Assembly: GCA_013202335.1 (NCBI GenBank)
Contig: JABMQR010000348.1
Location: 1-33,179, forward strand
Length of the DNA: 33,179 nt
Origin: Bacteroidota bacterium
GTDB taxonomy: Bacteria > Spirochaetota > Spirochaetia > JABMQR01
Direction: 5' to 3'
The position numbers and the translations under genes were made by a program. Under the pieces are notes generated by a model. The model did no database searches. It saw only the letters and a list, made by a program, of their open reading frames with translations, and had not been told where the DNA came from. Position 1 is the stretch's first letter, and every line of letters starts with the position of its first letter. Below are positions 1 through 9,598 of the stretch, piece after piece.

Positions 1-6
1 ACCTTG

Positions 7-192
7 GAATAAGATGCTTTGCATCTTATTCTTAAAAGTATGCATAGCATACTTCGATTTGTGAAGTTTTCTGAAGTTATGTAATTACATTATACATAAC
101 AAGTTAAATCATTCATCAGAAAACTTCAAAAGGCAATTTCCTAGAAAATCGAATTAAATCATAGATTTAATTTTAGATTTTTGAAATTGCCT
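7..192. repeat. Cluster of nested inverted repeats
   Basis: Four palindromic units follow one another. Positions 7-17 pair with 21-31 (11 bp perfect, 3-base loop). Positions 36-43 pair with 47-54 (8 bp, 3-base loop). Positions 63-74 pair with 116-127 (12 bp) and enclose an inner pair 76-83/93-100. Positions 131-140 pair with 183-192 (10 bp) and enclose 145-150/176-181 and 152-160/164-172. The pairing is read directly from the sequence. Function is unknown: it could be the transcription end of an upstream gene outside the window, a small palindromic element or a structured RNA. No coding capacity is visible. Confidence 0.8.
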
Positions 193-681
193 CATATATT
201 AATTAACAGCAAAATAATTAGTATTTTTGGCATTCTATCAAAATACTAGTATTCAATCCATCACCGGGTAGGGGATGTTTTGGAGACACTTCTCATGCTC
301 ATTCGGGTTGATCCAGATTTCTGGATTTACCAGCCTTTCTGACGTTTATATTCAGCTATATGCAACAGATTGTGCCGAAAGTTGTTTTATTTCCCTGTTT
401 TATTTGCAAAAACTCTTTCTATGAAATAATATATAGGTTGATGATGAATTGAGTAAGTAGTTTATAATTCATTTTTTTGCGTCAATTTGCTTAGGCGGTT
501 GTAAGGTTGTGGGTATGCTTATTAATTCATTCCAGCTAGTTGTTTTGTTTATCAAGAAAAAATCCCGATTATTATACATGGATACACATTGCAGCTCTCC
601 CTGGGGAGTTTACGGGTTAGTCCGGCGTTGAGTTCCTGGAACGGATTGATTATGTTCTGTTTATTTACGTTTGTTTACTAT
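193..681. other. Non-coding stretch before the chemosensory operon
   Basis: No convincing gene is visible on either strand. The stretch holds a short hairpin near 312-327 (ATCCAG with CTGGAT), another near 597-608 (CTCCC with GGGAG), and the first of two diverged leader copies (about 396-500). Nothing else is recognisable. The 5' half may contain the untranslated end of a gene lying to the left of the window. Confidence 0.5.
396..500 (+). repeat. Promoter-leader repeat, copy 1
   Basis: This stretch matches 673-778 in order with substitutions and small gaps. Both contain TATTTGCAAAAAC, then an AT-rich -10-like box, then GATTGA/GATTAA-type text, then TTTATxATTCA and TTGCGTCAA. Copy 1 has TTGCAA at 404-409 and TAATAT at 427-432 with a 17-base spacer, so it could also be a promoter, but no gene follows it directly. 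It is best explained as a duplicated leader whose first copy has decayed or serves as a second upstream promoter. Confidence 0.5.
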
Positions 682-710
682 TTGCAAAAACATTTTTTGA
701 GGAATATAAT
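682..710 (+). promoter_or_regulatory. Probable sigma-70-type promoter of the che operon
   Basis: TTGCAA at 682-687 and a perfect TATAAT at 705-710 are separated by 17 bases. The expected transcript start near 717 would give a leader of roughly 80 bases before the CheW start at 800. It sits inside the second copy of the leader repeat. The assignment rests on consensus match only. Confidence 0.6.
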
Positions 711-799
711 ATATAAAGGTGATTAATATAGTAAGGTGTTTATGATTCACTTTATTGCGTCAACTTTCTTGGGTGGGTTTTAAGAGTAGGGGGGGGCGA

Positions 800-1273
800 A
801 TGCAAAAGGAAAATAAACAGTATCTTGTTTTTTCTCTAGATACTCTGCGCTGCGCTATAGAAATTATCAATGTCGAATGTGTTGTTTCGGTGGTGGAAAT
901 CACTGCACTTCCCAATACACCCGAAGTTGTATTAGGTCTTATCAACCTGAAAGGAAGCATTATTCCGGTTCTGAATATGCACTGTCGATTTCTTCTTACC
1001 GAAAGAGAAATAGCATTAAGTGATAAACTTATAGTAATTCAGATTGGGAAAAGGAAGACAGCACTTCTGGTTAATAAAATTGTTGGTATTATCGAAGCCG
1101 GGGAAGAAGATATTATTACAGCTGATGTAATAATCCCGGGAATTGAGTCTTTCAAAGGAGTGATCCGGCGCGAAGATGGAATGATTCTTGTATATGATCC
1201 AGAAAAACTGCTCACTTACGAAGAATTTCAACAACTGGAAAAAACTGTACATATGGGCAGAAAAAATGAGTGA
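800..1273 (+). CDS. cheW: CheW-like coupling protein (first of two)
   Basis: A 157-residue scaffold protein that would join a chemoreceptor to the CheA kinase in the cytoplasm. One CheW domain fills the protein, with the typical start QYLVFSLD, the LGLINLKGSIIPVLN segment and the later LLVNKIVGI strand. I place the start at ATG 800 because a run of eight G (789-796) lies just before it as the ribosome site and the CheW fold begins about ten residues later; an in-frame TTG at 755 would add 15 unlikely residues. The gene overlaps the following cheR by 8 bases. In a Wsp-type reading it corresponds to WspB or WspD. The G8 tract over the ribosome site is unusual and could vary in length. Confidence 0.9.
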   Translation: MQKENKQYLVFSLDTLRCAIEIINVECVVSVVEITALPNTPEVVLGLINLKGSIIPVLNMHCRFLLTEREIALSDKLIVIQIGKRKTALLVNKIVGIIEAGEEDIITADVIIPGIESFKGVIRREDGMILVYDPEKLLTYEEFQQLEKTVHMGRKNE

Positions 1274-2783
1274 ATCTACTGATCTGCTTCCCCAGATTAA
1301 TGGCTATATAGAGAAAATACTTGGCCTTCACTTCCCACGGTCCCGTTGGAAGTACCTTGAAACGCGACTGGGGGAGGCTTCAGGAGAATTTGGATTTGAG
1401 GGGGTCGAATCCTTTATCACATGGTTGTTATCAGCAAATTTAACCAGGGAATCGAGAGGTGTATTGAATAGTTACCTGACTATTGGGGAAACATATTTTT
1501 TCAGGGACAGCAAGATCTGGGAGTTTCTGGAAAAGCATGTACTTGTAGAAATGATACACAATAAAAAGGGCAGGGATAAACATATACGGATATGGAGCGC
1601 AGGCTGCAGTACAGGTGAAGAGCCGTTTTCTATTGCAGTATTGCTTGCCCGACTTCTTCCCGATTTGAAGGATTGGGATCTCTATATTATGGCAACTGAT
1701 AGTAATACACGTGCATTGGAAAAAGCTTCCACAGGAGTCTATACAGATTGGTCTTTTCGTGATCCTCCTCCCTGGCTGCAGTGTACCTTCTTCAATAAAG
1801 CGGGTGAAAAATCATATCAAATTCTTCCGGAAATTAAGAACATGGTATGTTTTTCAGATCTGAATCTGATAACTGACAGCTATCCGTCAACATCATTACC
1901 TACACAAGAGATGGATATTATCATGTGCAAGAATGTACTTATGTATTATCCAAAAAAGAAAGCCCACAAAATAATTCAGCAATTATATAGATGTCTAACT
2001 GAAGACGGATGGCTTATTGTCAGTGCAGTTGAGACCCAGCTGCTTTCCAGTTTTCCATTCAGGAGAATTGATGTTAACGGCATGAGTTTCTTTCAGAAAG
2101 TGGATAACAAGATTAACGTTCCTATTTCCAACAACCTGAAGGAATCACCTCAAGACAAAGTAAATTCTTTGCCAGATTCGGAGACAAATAAGTCGTCAGA
2201 ATTGTTTGCACCTCTAATCAATGGAATTGCAATAGATGGTGAACAAGTAATGTCAGGAAAACAGATGCATAGTGCATACGAAAAGGCCAAAGATATGTAT
2301 CAGAAGGGGAAAATTTCTGAAGCTGAGGAACTTTTATTACAATCTCTTGCCAACGCCCATAGATCTAATACTGACAGCTGTGGAGAAGAATACACTCTTC
2401 TGGCTGAGCTGTATGCCAATCAGGGACGATTGGAAGAAGCTCTTCAGTGGAGTAAAAAGGCGATTGTGAAAGATAACATCAACCCGGAAGTTCACTATCT
2501 GGATGCCCTCATTAATCTGGAGTCTGGAGAGAGAAAAGAGGCTGTAAAAGCATTAAGGCGTGTGATTTATCTGGATCCCAACTTTGCAATGGCTCATTTC
2601 ACACTTGGTAATTTACTGAAGTCGGAAGACAGGAAAGAAGACAGTATGAGACACTTTCGCAACGCCTTGAGAATTGTGTCGATACAGCCGAAAGAAAAAG
2701 AGCTTGACAAAGTAGACGGTATGACAGCAGGAAGACTTGTTGAGGTTATATCCATAATAATGGCAGAGGAAGGAGTAAGATGA
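1266..2783 (+). CDS. cheR: CheR-type protein methyltransferase with C-terminal TPR repeats
   Basis: A 505-residue enzyme that would methylate receptor glutamates using S-adenosylmethionine. The all-helical CheR N-domain covers about residues 1-90 (note IGETYFFRD near 75). The SAM-binding domain follows, with the motif WSAGCSTGEEPFS near 110-122 and MCKNVLMYY near 220-228, the counterpart of the usual CRNVLIYF. A low-complexity linker (about 285-330) leads to three or four TPR repeats up to about residue 475. Plain CheR is about 270-280 residues; the TPR tail is typical of WspC/FrzF-like forms. The start ATG at 1266 overlaps the cheW stop; a longer reading from 1188 would run deep into cheW and is rejected. 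The stop overlaps the next ATG by 4 bases (ATGA), implying translational coupling. Confidence 0.92.
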   Translation: MSESTDLLPQINGYIEKILGLHFPRSRWKYLETRLGEASGEFGFEGVESFITWLLSANLTRESRGVLNSYLTIGETYFFRDSKIWEFLEKHVLVEMIHNKKGRDKHIRIWSAGCSTGEEPFSIAVLLARLLPDLKDWDLYIMATDSNTRALEKASTGVYTDWSFRDPPPWLQCTFFNKAGEKSYQILPEIKNMVCFSDLNLITDSYPSTSLPTQEMDIIMCKNVLMYYPKKKAHKIIQQLYRCLTEDGWLIVSAVETQLLSSFPFRRIDVNGMSFFQKVDNKINVPISNNLKESPQDKVNSLPDSETNKSSELFAPLINGIAIDGEQVMSGKQMHSAYEKAKDMYQKGKISEAEELLLQSLANAHRSNTDSCGEEYTLLAELYANQGRLEEALQWSKKAIVKDNINPEVHYLDALINLESGERKEAVKALRRVIYLDPNFAMAHFTLGNLLKSEDRKEDSMRHFRNALRIVSIQPKEKELDKVDGMTAGRLVEVISIIMAEEGVR

Positions 2784-3325
2784 AAGAGGATACAATTAGG
2801 GATTCTGAAAGGCATAACACACAGATGATTCTTGCCCGTCGTGCTGCAAAACTGGCACAGGCAGAGAAGAAGCAGGAAGACCCGGGGGGGACATTGCAGA
2901 TTGTGGTATTTTTACTGGGGGACGAATATTATGCTTTTGAGTTGGTGCATGTTCGAGAAATTTTTCCTTTTATAGAGATCACTCCTATACCATGTACTCC
3001 CCCTTTTATTCTTGGCATTGCAAATATCAGAGGTGAGATTGTTTCTGTTACTGATTTGAAGCTGTTTTTTGGTCTTCCGGAAAATATGACTACCAACCTG
3101 AGCAGGATAATCATCTTAAAAAACAAATCTTTTGAGATAGGTATTCTGGCTGACAAAATAGTTGGTGAGCGATCTGTCTCCCGAAATAGTATTCAGACCG
3201 ATCTCCCCGCTGCATCAGGGATTGGGGCAGCATATTTGCAGGGGGTAACACATGATAGAATTATTATACTCAACGCAGTTCAGATACTTTCTGATAAACG
3301 AATCCTGGTGAATGAGAGTCCATAG
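2780..3325 (+). CDS. cheW: CheW-like coupling protein (second of two)
   Basis: A 181-residue CheW-domain protein with a charged N-terminal extension of about 38 residues before the fold begins at LQIVVFLLGDEYYAF. The core motif LGIANIRGEIVSVTDL is intact. The ATG lies behind AGGAAGGAG and overlaps the end of cheR, so it is translationally coupled. Two CheW proteins flanking a TPR-CheR is the Wsp arrangement (WspB-WspC-WspD); the extended N-terminus fits the WspD position. It would bind the receptor tip and CheA. No missing core elements are seen. Confidence 0.9.
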   Translation: MKEDTIRDSERHNTQMILARRAAKLAQAEKKQEDPGGTLQIVVFLLGDEYYAFELVHVREIFPFIEITPIPCTPPFILGIANIRGEIVSVTDLKLFFGLPENMTTNLSRIIILKNKSFEIGILADKIVGERSVSRNSIQTDLPAASGIGAAYLQGVTHDRIIILNAVQILSDKRILVNESP

Positions 3326-3400
3326 GTATTTGTGACTTGAGCTGAATATACAGAGATTAGTAAATAATACTTTTCTGCGTAGAATAGAAGGAGAAAAAAA

Positions 3401-5125
3401 ATGAAATTTAATGTGGGTAAAAGAATTGCAAGCGGTTATATTCTGGCTGTTGTCCTATTTGTAATTGTAGGAATTATCACATACGGGAATATCAACACTC
3501 TGGTTGAAACAAGTTCTGTTGAGGAAACTACACATGAAGTGATACTGGAATTGGAAGGGATTATAACAGCTCTCAAAGATGCAGAGACAGGACAGAGAGG
3601 CTATCTGCTAACAGGAGATAGTACGTATCTGGAGCCGTATAACAGCGGGATAGTAGAGGCGTATGTGCATTTGGAAAATGCCCGCGAGAAGACTTTGAGT
3701 AGTGTAATTTTACAGCTTTTATCTGGTCTTGAACCCAGGATAGAAGAAAAACTGGCAGAGCTCAAGGAAACTATCGATTTAAGAAAGAGTGTCGGTTTTG
3801 AAGCCGCTCTTGAAGTGGTAACGACTGGTTCGGGTAAGATGACCATGGATGGCATTCGCACTATAGTGAACCAGATAGATCAGGAGGAGCATAATCTGCT
3901 GCAGGAACGCAGAGAAGCAACTGCAGCTAGTGTAAGCCTGACCCAAAATCTTATTATATTCTCGAATATTGGTATAGGTATTATTCTGTTTATCATCGGT
4001 TTAATTATTACTCAGAGTCTTTCCAGGCCATTACAGAAAATCGCCGAAACTGCTGAAAGTATTACCGCAGGGGATTTGTTTGTTGATATTGCATCAACTG
4101 ACAGAAAGGACGAAATTGGAATTCTTTCACATGCCTTTACCAATATGCTCCTGTCTCTCAGGGATGTGGCAAAAATTGCCGAACAAATCGCTGAAGGTGA
4201 TATTACTCAAGAAATAACATCGCAATCTGCCGATGATGTTATGGGTAATGTTTTATCCCGTATGGTCGTTAATTTACGGGAGCAAATCCTGAGCATTCAG
4301 AATGCCGCTGAAGGTCTTTCAGCATCTTCCAGTGAAGTATCAACAACAGCAGTTCAGCTTGCTTCCAGTGTAGCTGAAACAGCTTCTTCGGTGGCAGAAA
4401 CCAGTACAACTACTGTGGAGCTGAAACAGGCTGCACAGCTTTCGCTTGAGAAAGCAAGGCAAGTTGCAGAAAAAACAAAGAAGTCTGTTGAAATAGCAAA
4501 ACATGGGCAGAAATTAACTGAAGACACAAAAGTGGGGATGAATAGGATTAGAGAGCAGATGGATATAATAGCGGAGAGTATTTCTGATTTAAGCGAACAG
4601 AGCCGTACTGTTGGTGATATTATTACGACAGTGAATGATTTGTCAGAGCAGTCTAATTTGCTGGCTGTCAATGCGGCTATAGAGGCTGCAAAGGCTGGGG
4701 AGCAGGGCAAGGGTTTTGTAGTAGTAGCTGAGGAGATTCGTCGTTTAGCTGAACAGTCAAAAGGGGGAACCACCCGGATACAGAGAATACTGAAGGATAT
4801 TCAGAAAGGCGTAAGTACTGTAGTACTAACTGTAGAGCAAGGAGTTAAGGCAGTAGAGGCTGGTATGAAGCAGTCCAATGAAACAAGCGGATCCATTCAG
4901 GCTTTAACGGAGAGTACAGAAGAAATATCACAGACAATTATTCAGATAGCGGCATCAAACCAGCAGCAGCAGGTTGGGGTGGATCAGGTGAGTGAGGCGA
5001 TAGATAGTATACGGATAGCCAGTGAACAGAATTCTCAGGGTGCAAATCTGTTGGAAGCCGCTTCCAATAATATCAGGGATCTTGGGGTTCAGCTGCAAAA
5101 GATTGTGGGAAATTGGAAAATATAA
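3401..5125 (+). CDS. Methyl-accepting chemotaxis protein with CHASE3 sensor
   Basis: A 574-residue inner-membrane receptor. A first membrane segment lies at about residues 12-28. The external sensor (about 30-180) carries the CHASE3 signature [14 protein letters not shown] near 60-73. A second membrane segment lies at about 183-206, followed by HAMP (about 207-260) and the cytoplasmic coiled coil. The signalling tip, near 414-445, includes [20 protein letters not shown]. There is no C-terminal CheR-docking pentapeptide; the protein ends shortly after LQKIVGNW. The ribosome site AAGGAG precedes ATG 3401. A gap of 75 bases separates it from the second cheW. In Wsp terms it takes the WspA place, but with a CHASE3 sensor; the ligand is unknown. 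Confidence 0.93.
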   Translation: MKFNVGKRIASGYILAVVLFVIVGIITYGNINTLVETSSVEETTHEVILELEGIITALKDAETGQRGYLLTGDSTYLEPYNSGIVEAYVHLENAREKTLSSVILQLLSGLEPRIEEKLAELKETIDLRKSVGFEAALEVVTTGSGKMTMDGIRTIVNQIDQEEHNLLQERREATAASVSLTQNLIIFSNIGIGIILFIIGLIITQSLSRPLQKIAETAESITAGDLFVDIASTDRKDEIGILSHAFTNMLLSLRDVAKIAEQIAEGDITQEITSQSADDVMGNVLSRMVVNLREQILSIQNAAEGLSASSSEVSTTAVQLASSVAETASSVAETSTTTVELKQAAQLSLEKARQVAEKTKKSVEIAKHGQKLTEDTKVGMNRIREQMDIIAESISDLSEQSRTVGDIITTVNDLSEQSNLLAVNAAIEAAKAGEQGKGFVVVAEEIRRLAEQSKGGTTRIQRILKDIQKGVSTVVLTVEQGVKAVEAGMKQSNETSGSIQALTESTEEISQTIIQIAASNQQQQVGVDQVSEAIDSIRIASEQNSQGANLLEAASNNIRDLGVQLQKIVGNWKI

Positions 5126-5138
5126 GGAGTTTGTCCAG

Positions 5139-7400
5139 ATGGAAAAGGAAGAAGAACTTCAGCAGAGGCTTTTAGTAGTATTTAAAACTGAAGTCAAAGA
5201 GCGGCTTCAAACAATTTCCTCCGAGCTTCTTGGACTTGAGAAAGAAACAGATAAAAAAGAAATACGTAAAATACTTGAAGTGGTATATCGGGATGTGCAC
5301 AGCCTAAAGGGAGCAGCCCGTTCAGTCGACAGAAGCGAGATCGAAGTTATATGTCAGGAGATGGAAACTATATTTGCCGAGTGGAAAAAAGGCGAATGGA
5401 TACTTTCTTCTAAAGTGTTTGATATCCTTCACATTGTTGTTGAGGGGATAGGAGATATCCTGTCGGCCAGCCAGGGAGAGCGGGACAGAATAGCTGAAGA
5501 ACTCAAGGCGCAGCTTGGAAAACTGGAAAAGATGGAGAAAGGGGAGAATTATGTAAAACAAGCAGCAGAAGCTCCCGCTCCCGCTGTGCAGATTAAAAAA
5601 AAAATTTTATTAGATTCTTCTGAAAGCGAGTCTGCGATTAAAGAAATTGCACAGACTCTGGAAACAGAATCTCACGAAACAGTAAGAATAAGTAAAGCAA
5701 AACTCGAGTTACTTCTGCGTCAGGCAGAAGAGATGCTTGTGGTTAAACTATCTACAAAACAGCATTCCGATGATCTGAAATCACTTTTGGAATCTTTTAG
5801 TCAATGGAAGGAACAGTGGGAAAAGTTAGTCGGCAGAAGGAACTCTCATTCTGTTCGGCAGGTTTCTGATTTTCAGTGGCATCAGGATTTTTTTGAATCT
5901 GTTGGCAGTCAGCTTAGAGATCTTGTTAGTTTTGTTGAAGATGATCTCCAATCCATTGGGAGAAGAGTGGGGAATCTTCTGGAAGAGACAAGAAAAATCC
6001 TACTTTTCCCTTTCTCTACAATCCTTCAGACTTTCCCCAAAATGGTAAGGGATCTTTGTAGAGAACAGGAGAAAGAGGTTAATTTAGTAATTAAAGGAGG
6101 TGAATTTGAACTAGACAAGAGAATCCTGGAGGAGATTAAGGATCCACTTATTCATCTGGTTCGTAACTGTATAGATCATGGATTAGAAAAACCAGCTGTG
6201 AGAATAAGTAATAAGAAAACACCGGGAGGAACTATTCAGATCAACATCTCACAAATAGAGAGTGACAAGGTAAAAGTAGATGTTTCAGATGATGGTATTG
6301 GAATTGACTTTCAGAAAGTGAAAGAGGCTGCGGTCAAAAAAGGTGTTCTTTCCTATCTGGATGCGGAAAAATCAAGTGATCAGGATATACAGCAGCTCAT
6401 TTTTCAGGAAGATGTTACAACCAGCCCCCTATTGACCCGGTTGTCAGGAAGAGGCCTCGGTATGGCAATTGTAAAGGAAAATGTAGAAAAATTAGGCGGG
6501 CAGGTTTTTGTGCATGCAGAGCCTGGGAAGGGAACACTTTTCACACTGCTGCTTCCGTTGTCACTGGCTACTTTCAGGGGTGTGCTCATTCGTACAGGAG
6601 GGCAGGAGTTTATTATTCCTACACTAAATATTGAACGGGCCGGCAGAATTAGAAAAGATGAAGTCAAAACAGTAGAGAAAAAAAACACTATCTCTGTAGA
6701 TGGTAAAATTCTCTTTCTGGTTCGAATGGAAGATGTGCTGGAACTCCAAAGGGATATTGCAGATACTGCAGACTCTGAAATTCTGCCATATGTGATATTG
6801 AGTGATGGAAATAAACGAATTGCGTTCAATGTAGAACAGATAATGTATGACCAGGATGTATTAGTGAGAAATCTCAGTAAACAGCTGGTGAGAGTTCGTA
6901 ATATTGGCGGAGCTACCGTATTGGGATCGGGGAAAGTAGTGCCGGTGCTGAACGTCTCTGATCTTCTGAAAGAAGCAACGAAAACAGTGAATAGATCCTC
7001 ATCTCACAAAACAGCAGTAAGAAATGAAAAGAAGAACCTGAAAAAGATTTTGGTTGTCGAGGATTCCATTACTTCCAGAACCCTCCTTGTGAATATTCTT
7101 GAATCATCCGGGTTTTTGGTTAAAACTGCCGTGGATGGAGTTGATGGATTTACTGCACTGCAGGAAGAGAAATTTGATCTTGTGGTTTCTGATATTCAAA
7201 TGCCGCGTATGGATGGGTTTGAACTTACAGAGAAAATACGCAATAATGATCGATTTTCTGAATTACCTGTGGTTATTGTGACAGCTCTTGAAACCCGGGA
7301 AGATCGGGAGAGAGGAATCACAGCAGGTGCGAATGCCTATATTGTAAAGAGTAGTTTTGACCAAAGCAACTTATTGGAAGTTGTCCGGCGATTGCTCTAA
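5139..7400 (+). CDS. cheA: CheA-type histidine kinase fused to a receiver domain (WspE-like)
   Basis: A 753-residue cytoplasmic kinase. The HPt domain is at about residues 1-105, with the phospho-accepting His54 in DVHSLKGAA. A linker follows (about 130-200), then a divergent dimerisation region and the ATP-binding domain with N-box HLVRNCIDHGLE, G1 SDDGIGID and G2 SGRGLGMAI. A CheW-like P5 domain begins near LATFRGVLIRTGGQEF. A C-terminal receiver (about 630-753) starts KKILVVEDS and has its phosphorylation Asp in VVSDIQMPRMDG. There is no P2 domain of the E. coli type. ATG 5139 follows AAGGAG; an upstream in-frame start at 5022 would lie inside the receptor gene. The linker contains a run of ten A (5595-5604), a slippage-prone site. 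The fused receiver is the hallmark of WspE/FrzE-type kinases. Confidence 0.93.
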   Translation: MEKEEELQQRLLVVFKTEVKERLQTISSELLGLEKETDKKEIRKILEVVYRDVHSLKGAARSVDRSEIEVICQEMETIFAEWKKGEWILSSKVFDILHIVVEGIGDILSASQGERDRIAEELKAQLGKLEKMEKGENYVKQAAEAPAPAVQIKKKILLDSSESESAIKEIAQTLETESHETVRISKAKLELLLRQAEEMLVVKLSTKQHSDDLKSLLESFSQWKEQWEKLVGRRNSHSVRQVSDFQWHQDFFESVGSQLRDLVSFVEDDLQSIGRRVGNLLEETRKILLFPFSTILQTFPKMVRDLCREQEKEVNLVIKGGEFELDKRILEEIKDPLIHLVRNCIDHGLEKPAVRISNKKTPGGTIQINISQIESDKVKVDVSDDGIGIDFQKVKEAAVKKGVLSYLDAEKSSDQDIQQLIFQEDVTTSPLLTRLSGRGLGMAIVKENVEKLGGQVFVHAEPGKGTLFTLLLPLSLATFRGVLIRTGGQEFIIPTLNIERAGRIRKDEVKTVEKKNTISVDGKILFLVRMEDVLELQRDIADTADSEILPYVILSDGNKRIAFNVEQIMYDQDVLVRNLSKQLVRVRNIGGATVLGSGKVVPVLNVSDLLKEATKTVNRSSSHKTAVRNEKKNLKKILVVEDSITSRTLLVNILESSGFLVKTAVDGVDGFTALQEEKFDLVVSDIQMPRMDGFELTEKIRNNDRFSELPVVIVTALETREDRERGITAGANAYIVKSSFDQSNLLEVVRRLL

Positions 7401-7418
7401 TTAAGGGAAAGTAATAAA

Positions 7419-8471
7419 TTGAAAAAAGTATTGGTAGTTGAAGATTCATATACGGTTAGAGAACTTCTTGTGAATATACTGGAGTCGGATCCGGAAATTA
7501 CGGTAATAGGTTCGGTAGAAAATGGGGCTGATGCACTGAGGTTTATCGGTAGGCAGAAGCCTGATGTCATAACTATGGATGCCGTCATGCCGATTATGGA
7601 TGGGTATGAAGCTACTCGGATAATTATGGAGACAGACCCGATACCGATTGTCATCCTTAGTGCCCATATCGATTCACAAGAGATTTCATCCAGCTTTGAG
7701 GCGCTTGAGGCAGGGGCTGTAGCTGTTATGGAAAAACCTGTCGGTATCAGGCATCCCGACTTTCACAAGGTATCTCTGGATATCATTCGAACAGTAAAAT
7801 CCATGTCAGAAATTAAATTGATTCGACGCTGGAGTTCCCAAAACAGAAAGTTCTCACAGAGAGATCAAAACACAACGGCGAATAAGGAAGTTTCTTTTAC
7901 TGTCCCCAAAGGCATCAAAATTATTGCTATTGGTGGGTCTACTGGTGCTCCAAAGATATTTAAGAAAATTTTATCCGGGTTACCAGCTGATTATCCGATA
8001 CCTCTGGTAGCGGTTCAGCATATTTCCCCCGGTTTTATAGAAGGATTTGCTGGATGGCTTGGCAGTACTGTGAAAGTAGCTGTATCAATAGCAGCAAAAG
8101 GAACATCTCTTTCTCCTGGTCATGTATATTTTGCACCGGATGATTTGCAGATGGGAGTTGATAAACAGGGGGCTATTACTATGATTGAAGCTCCCAGAGA
8201 GCACGGAATGATTCCCGCAGTTTCCTATTTGTTTCGCTCAGTAAACGAAAATTATGGGAATAAAGCGGTAGGAATACTTCTTACGGGTATGGGAAAAGAT
8301 GGAGCAGCCGAAATGAGGGAATTGAAACAAAGTGGGGCAATTACGATTGCCCAAAACAGAGAAAGTTCTACAGTTTACGGTATGCCGGGAAAGGCTGTCC
8401 AGTTTGACGGAATAGTACATGTATTCAGCCCTGATGAAATCGTAACATTTCTGAAGGCTTTGGGTAATTGA
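7419..8471 (+). CDS. cheB: CheB-type receptor methylesterase
   Basis: A 350-residue response regulator enzyme that would remove methyl groups from, and possibly deamidate, receptor glutamates. The N-terminal receiver has Asp54 in VITMDAVMPIMDG. The C-terminal CheB domain carries the Ser-His-Asp triad: Ser174 in IGGSTGAPK, His201 in VQHISPGF and Asp294 in GMGKDGAAE. The start is TTG 7419, directly before KKVLVVEDS, with a purine-rich AAGGGAAAG upstream. It lies 18 bases after cheA. In a Wsp-type pathway it is WspF, the feedback brake on the kinase. Confidence 0.93.
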   Translation: MKKVLVVEDSYTVRELLVNILESDPEITVIGSVENGADALRFIGRQKPDVITMDAVMPIMDGYEATRIIMETDPIPIVILSAHIDSQEISSSFEALEAGAVAVMEKPVGIRHPDFHKVSLDIIRTVKSMSEIKLIRRWSSQNRKFSQRDQNTTANKEVSFTVPKGIKIIAIGGSTGAPKIFKKILSGLPADYPIPLVAVQHISPGFIEGFAGWLGSTVKVAVSIAAKGTSLSPGHVYFAPDDLQMGVDKQGAITMIEAPREHGMIPAVSYLFRSVNENYGNKAVGILLTGMGKDGAAEMRELKQSGAITIAQNRESSTVYGMPGKAVQFDGIVHVFSPDEIVTFLKALGN

Positions 8472-8512
8472 GCCAATGTAAATAGTAAAAAAATTTTTGA
8501 AAGGAGTAAAAA

Positions 8513-9598
8513 ATGACCAACAAAACTACTGGAGAAATCCTGATAGTAGAAGATAGTCAAACTCAGGCTATGATGCTGCAGTATTTGCTGGAGAGTCATG
8601 GTTTCAAAGTTCTGCTGGCTCTAAATGGTACGGAAGGTCTGGCTCTAATAAAAGCACACAAACCGCTTCTTGTAATCAGTGATATTATTATGCCGGAGAT
8701 GGATGGCTGGGAACTTTGTCGAATAATCAAATCGGATACTGAAATAAAGGATATTCCAGTCATACTTCTTACAGCACTCTCAGAGCCTAAAGATATACTT
8801 AACGGTCTTAAGTGCGGAGCCGACAGTTTTCTGATTAAGCCTCCGACAAAAGAGCTGCTCTTTTCCCGCATTGATTATTTAGTGTCCAATATGCAGTACA
8901 GGAAATATAATTATGGTACGTTGAATCTGGAACTCTTCTTTTCTGGAGAAAAACATATAATTACCCCCGAACGTATTCAGATTCTCAATCTTCTTATAAC
9001 CAATTTCGAGAATTATATTAATCAATATACGATATTAGAGAAGACAAACGGAGAGCTGCGTGAAGCACGGAAAGCTCTGGCCAGACAGAGTGAGGAGCTA
9101 AAAGAACTCTCAATCCGTGATGGCTTAACTGGTTTATATAATCGACGGGGGTTTTTTACTATTGCAGAACAACAGCTAAAGATTGTTTGCAGAGACAAAG
9201 AATCTGCACTGCTCATTTATTTTGATATTGATGAAATGAAAAAGATAAATGATTCTTTTGGACATGCTGAAGGGGATAAAGCTTTAATAAACATGACAAA
9301 CGTTCTGAAGAATACTTTTCGTGAATCGGATCTTCTTGCCAGAATAGGTGGGGATGAGTTCGTAGTCCTTTGTGTTACGGATCAAACCTATGATTTCGAG
9401 ATTATTCAGAATCGCCTGGTGGAGAACCTGAAAAAGCAAAATGCCTGCAAGGGTATGAGATTTTGTCTTTCACTTACACTGGGTACAGCAAAACAGGAAG
9501 GAGAAGACACTTATTCTCTGGAAGAACTATTATCTCAGGCTGATCAGGAACTTTTCGATAAGAAAAGGAGAATAAAAAATGGAAGAAACCCTAATTGA
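8513..9598 (+). CDS. REC-GGDEF response regulator, diguanylate cyclase (WspR-like)
   Basis: A 361-residue output protein that would make cyclic-di-GMP from GTP when phosphorylated. The receiver is at residues 1-125, with Asp57 in VISDIIMPEMDG. A helical linker (about 165-200) leads to the GGDEF domain, starting DGLTGLYNRRGF. The active motif GGDEF is intact at 279-283. An inhibitory I-site RESD sits at 270-273, five residues before it, so product inhibition is expected. ATG 8513 follows AAAGGAG. The end overlaps the next gene by 20 bases. Its position straight after CheB matches WspR and is the main reason to see the operon as a c-di-GMP pathway. Confidence 0.93.
   Translation: MTNKTTGEILIVEDSQTQAMMLQYLLESHGFKVLLALNGTEGLALIKAHKPLLVISDIIMPEMDGWELCRIIKSDTEIKDIPVILLTALSEPKDILNGLKCGADSFLIKPPTKELLFSRIDYLVSNMQYRKYNYGTLNLELFFSGEKHIITPERIQILNLLITNFENYINQYTILEKTNGELREARKALARQSEELKELSIRDGLTGLYNRRGFFTIAEQQLKIVCRDKESALLIYFDIDEMKKINDSFGHAEGDKALINMTNVLKNTFRESDLLARIGGDEFVVLCVTDQTYDFEIIQNRLVENLKKQNACKGMRFCLSLTLGTAKQEGEDTYSLEELLSQADQELFDKKRRIKNGRNPN

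Noticed and set aside
717..799. Possible cyclic-di-GMP riboswitch in the leader of the che operon
   Set aside because: The conserved core elements of the known classes are not visible in the leader.
5595..5604. A10 tract in the CheA linker as a programmed frameshift
   Set aside because: The frame is correct through the tract and all domains are intact; slippage is possible, but nothing shows it is used.
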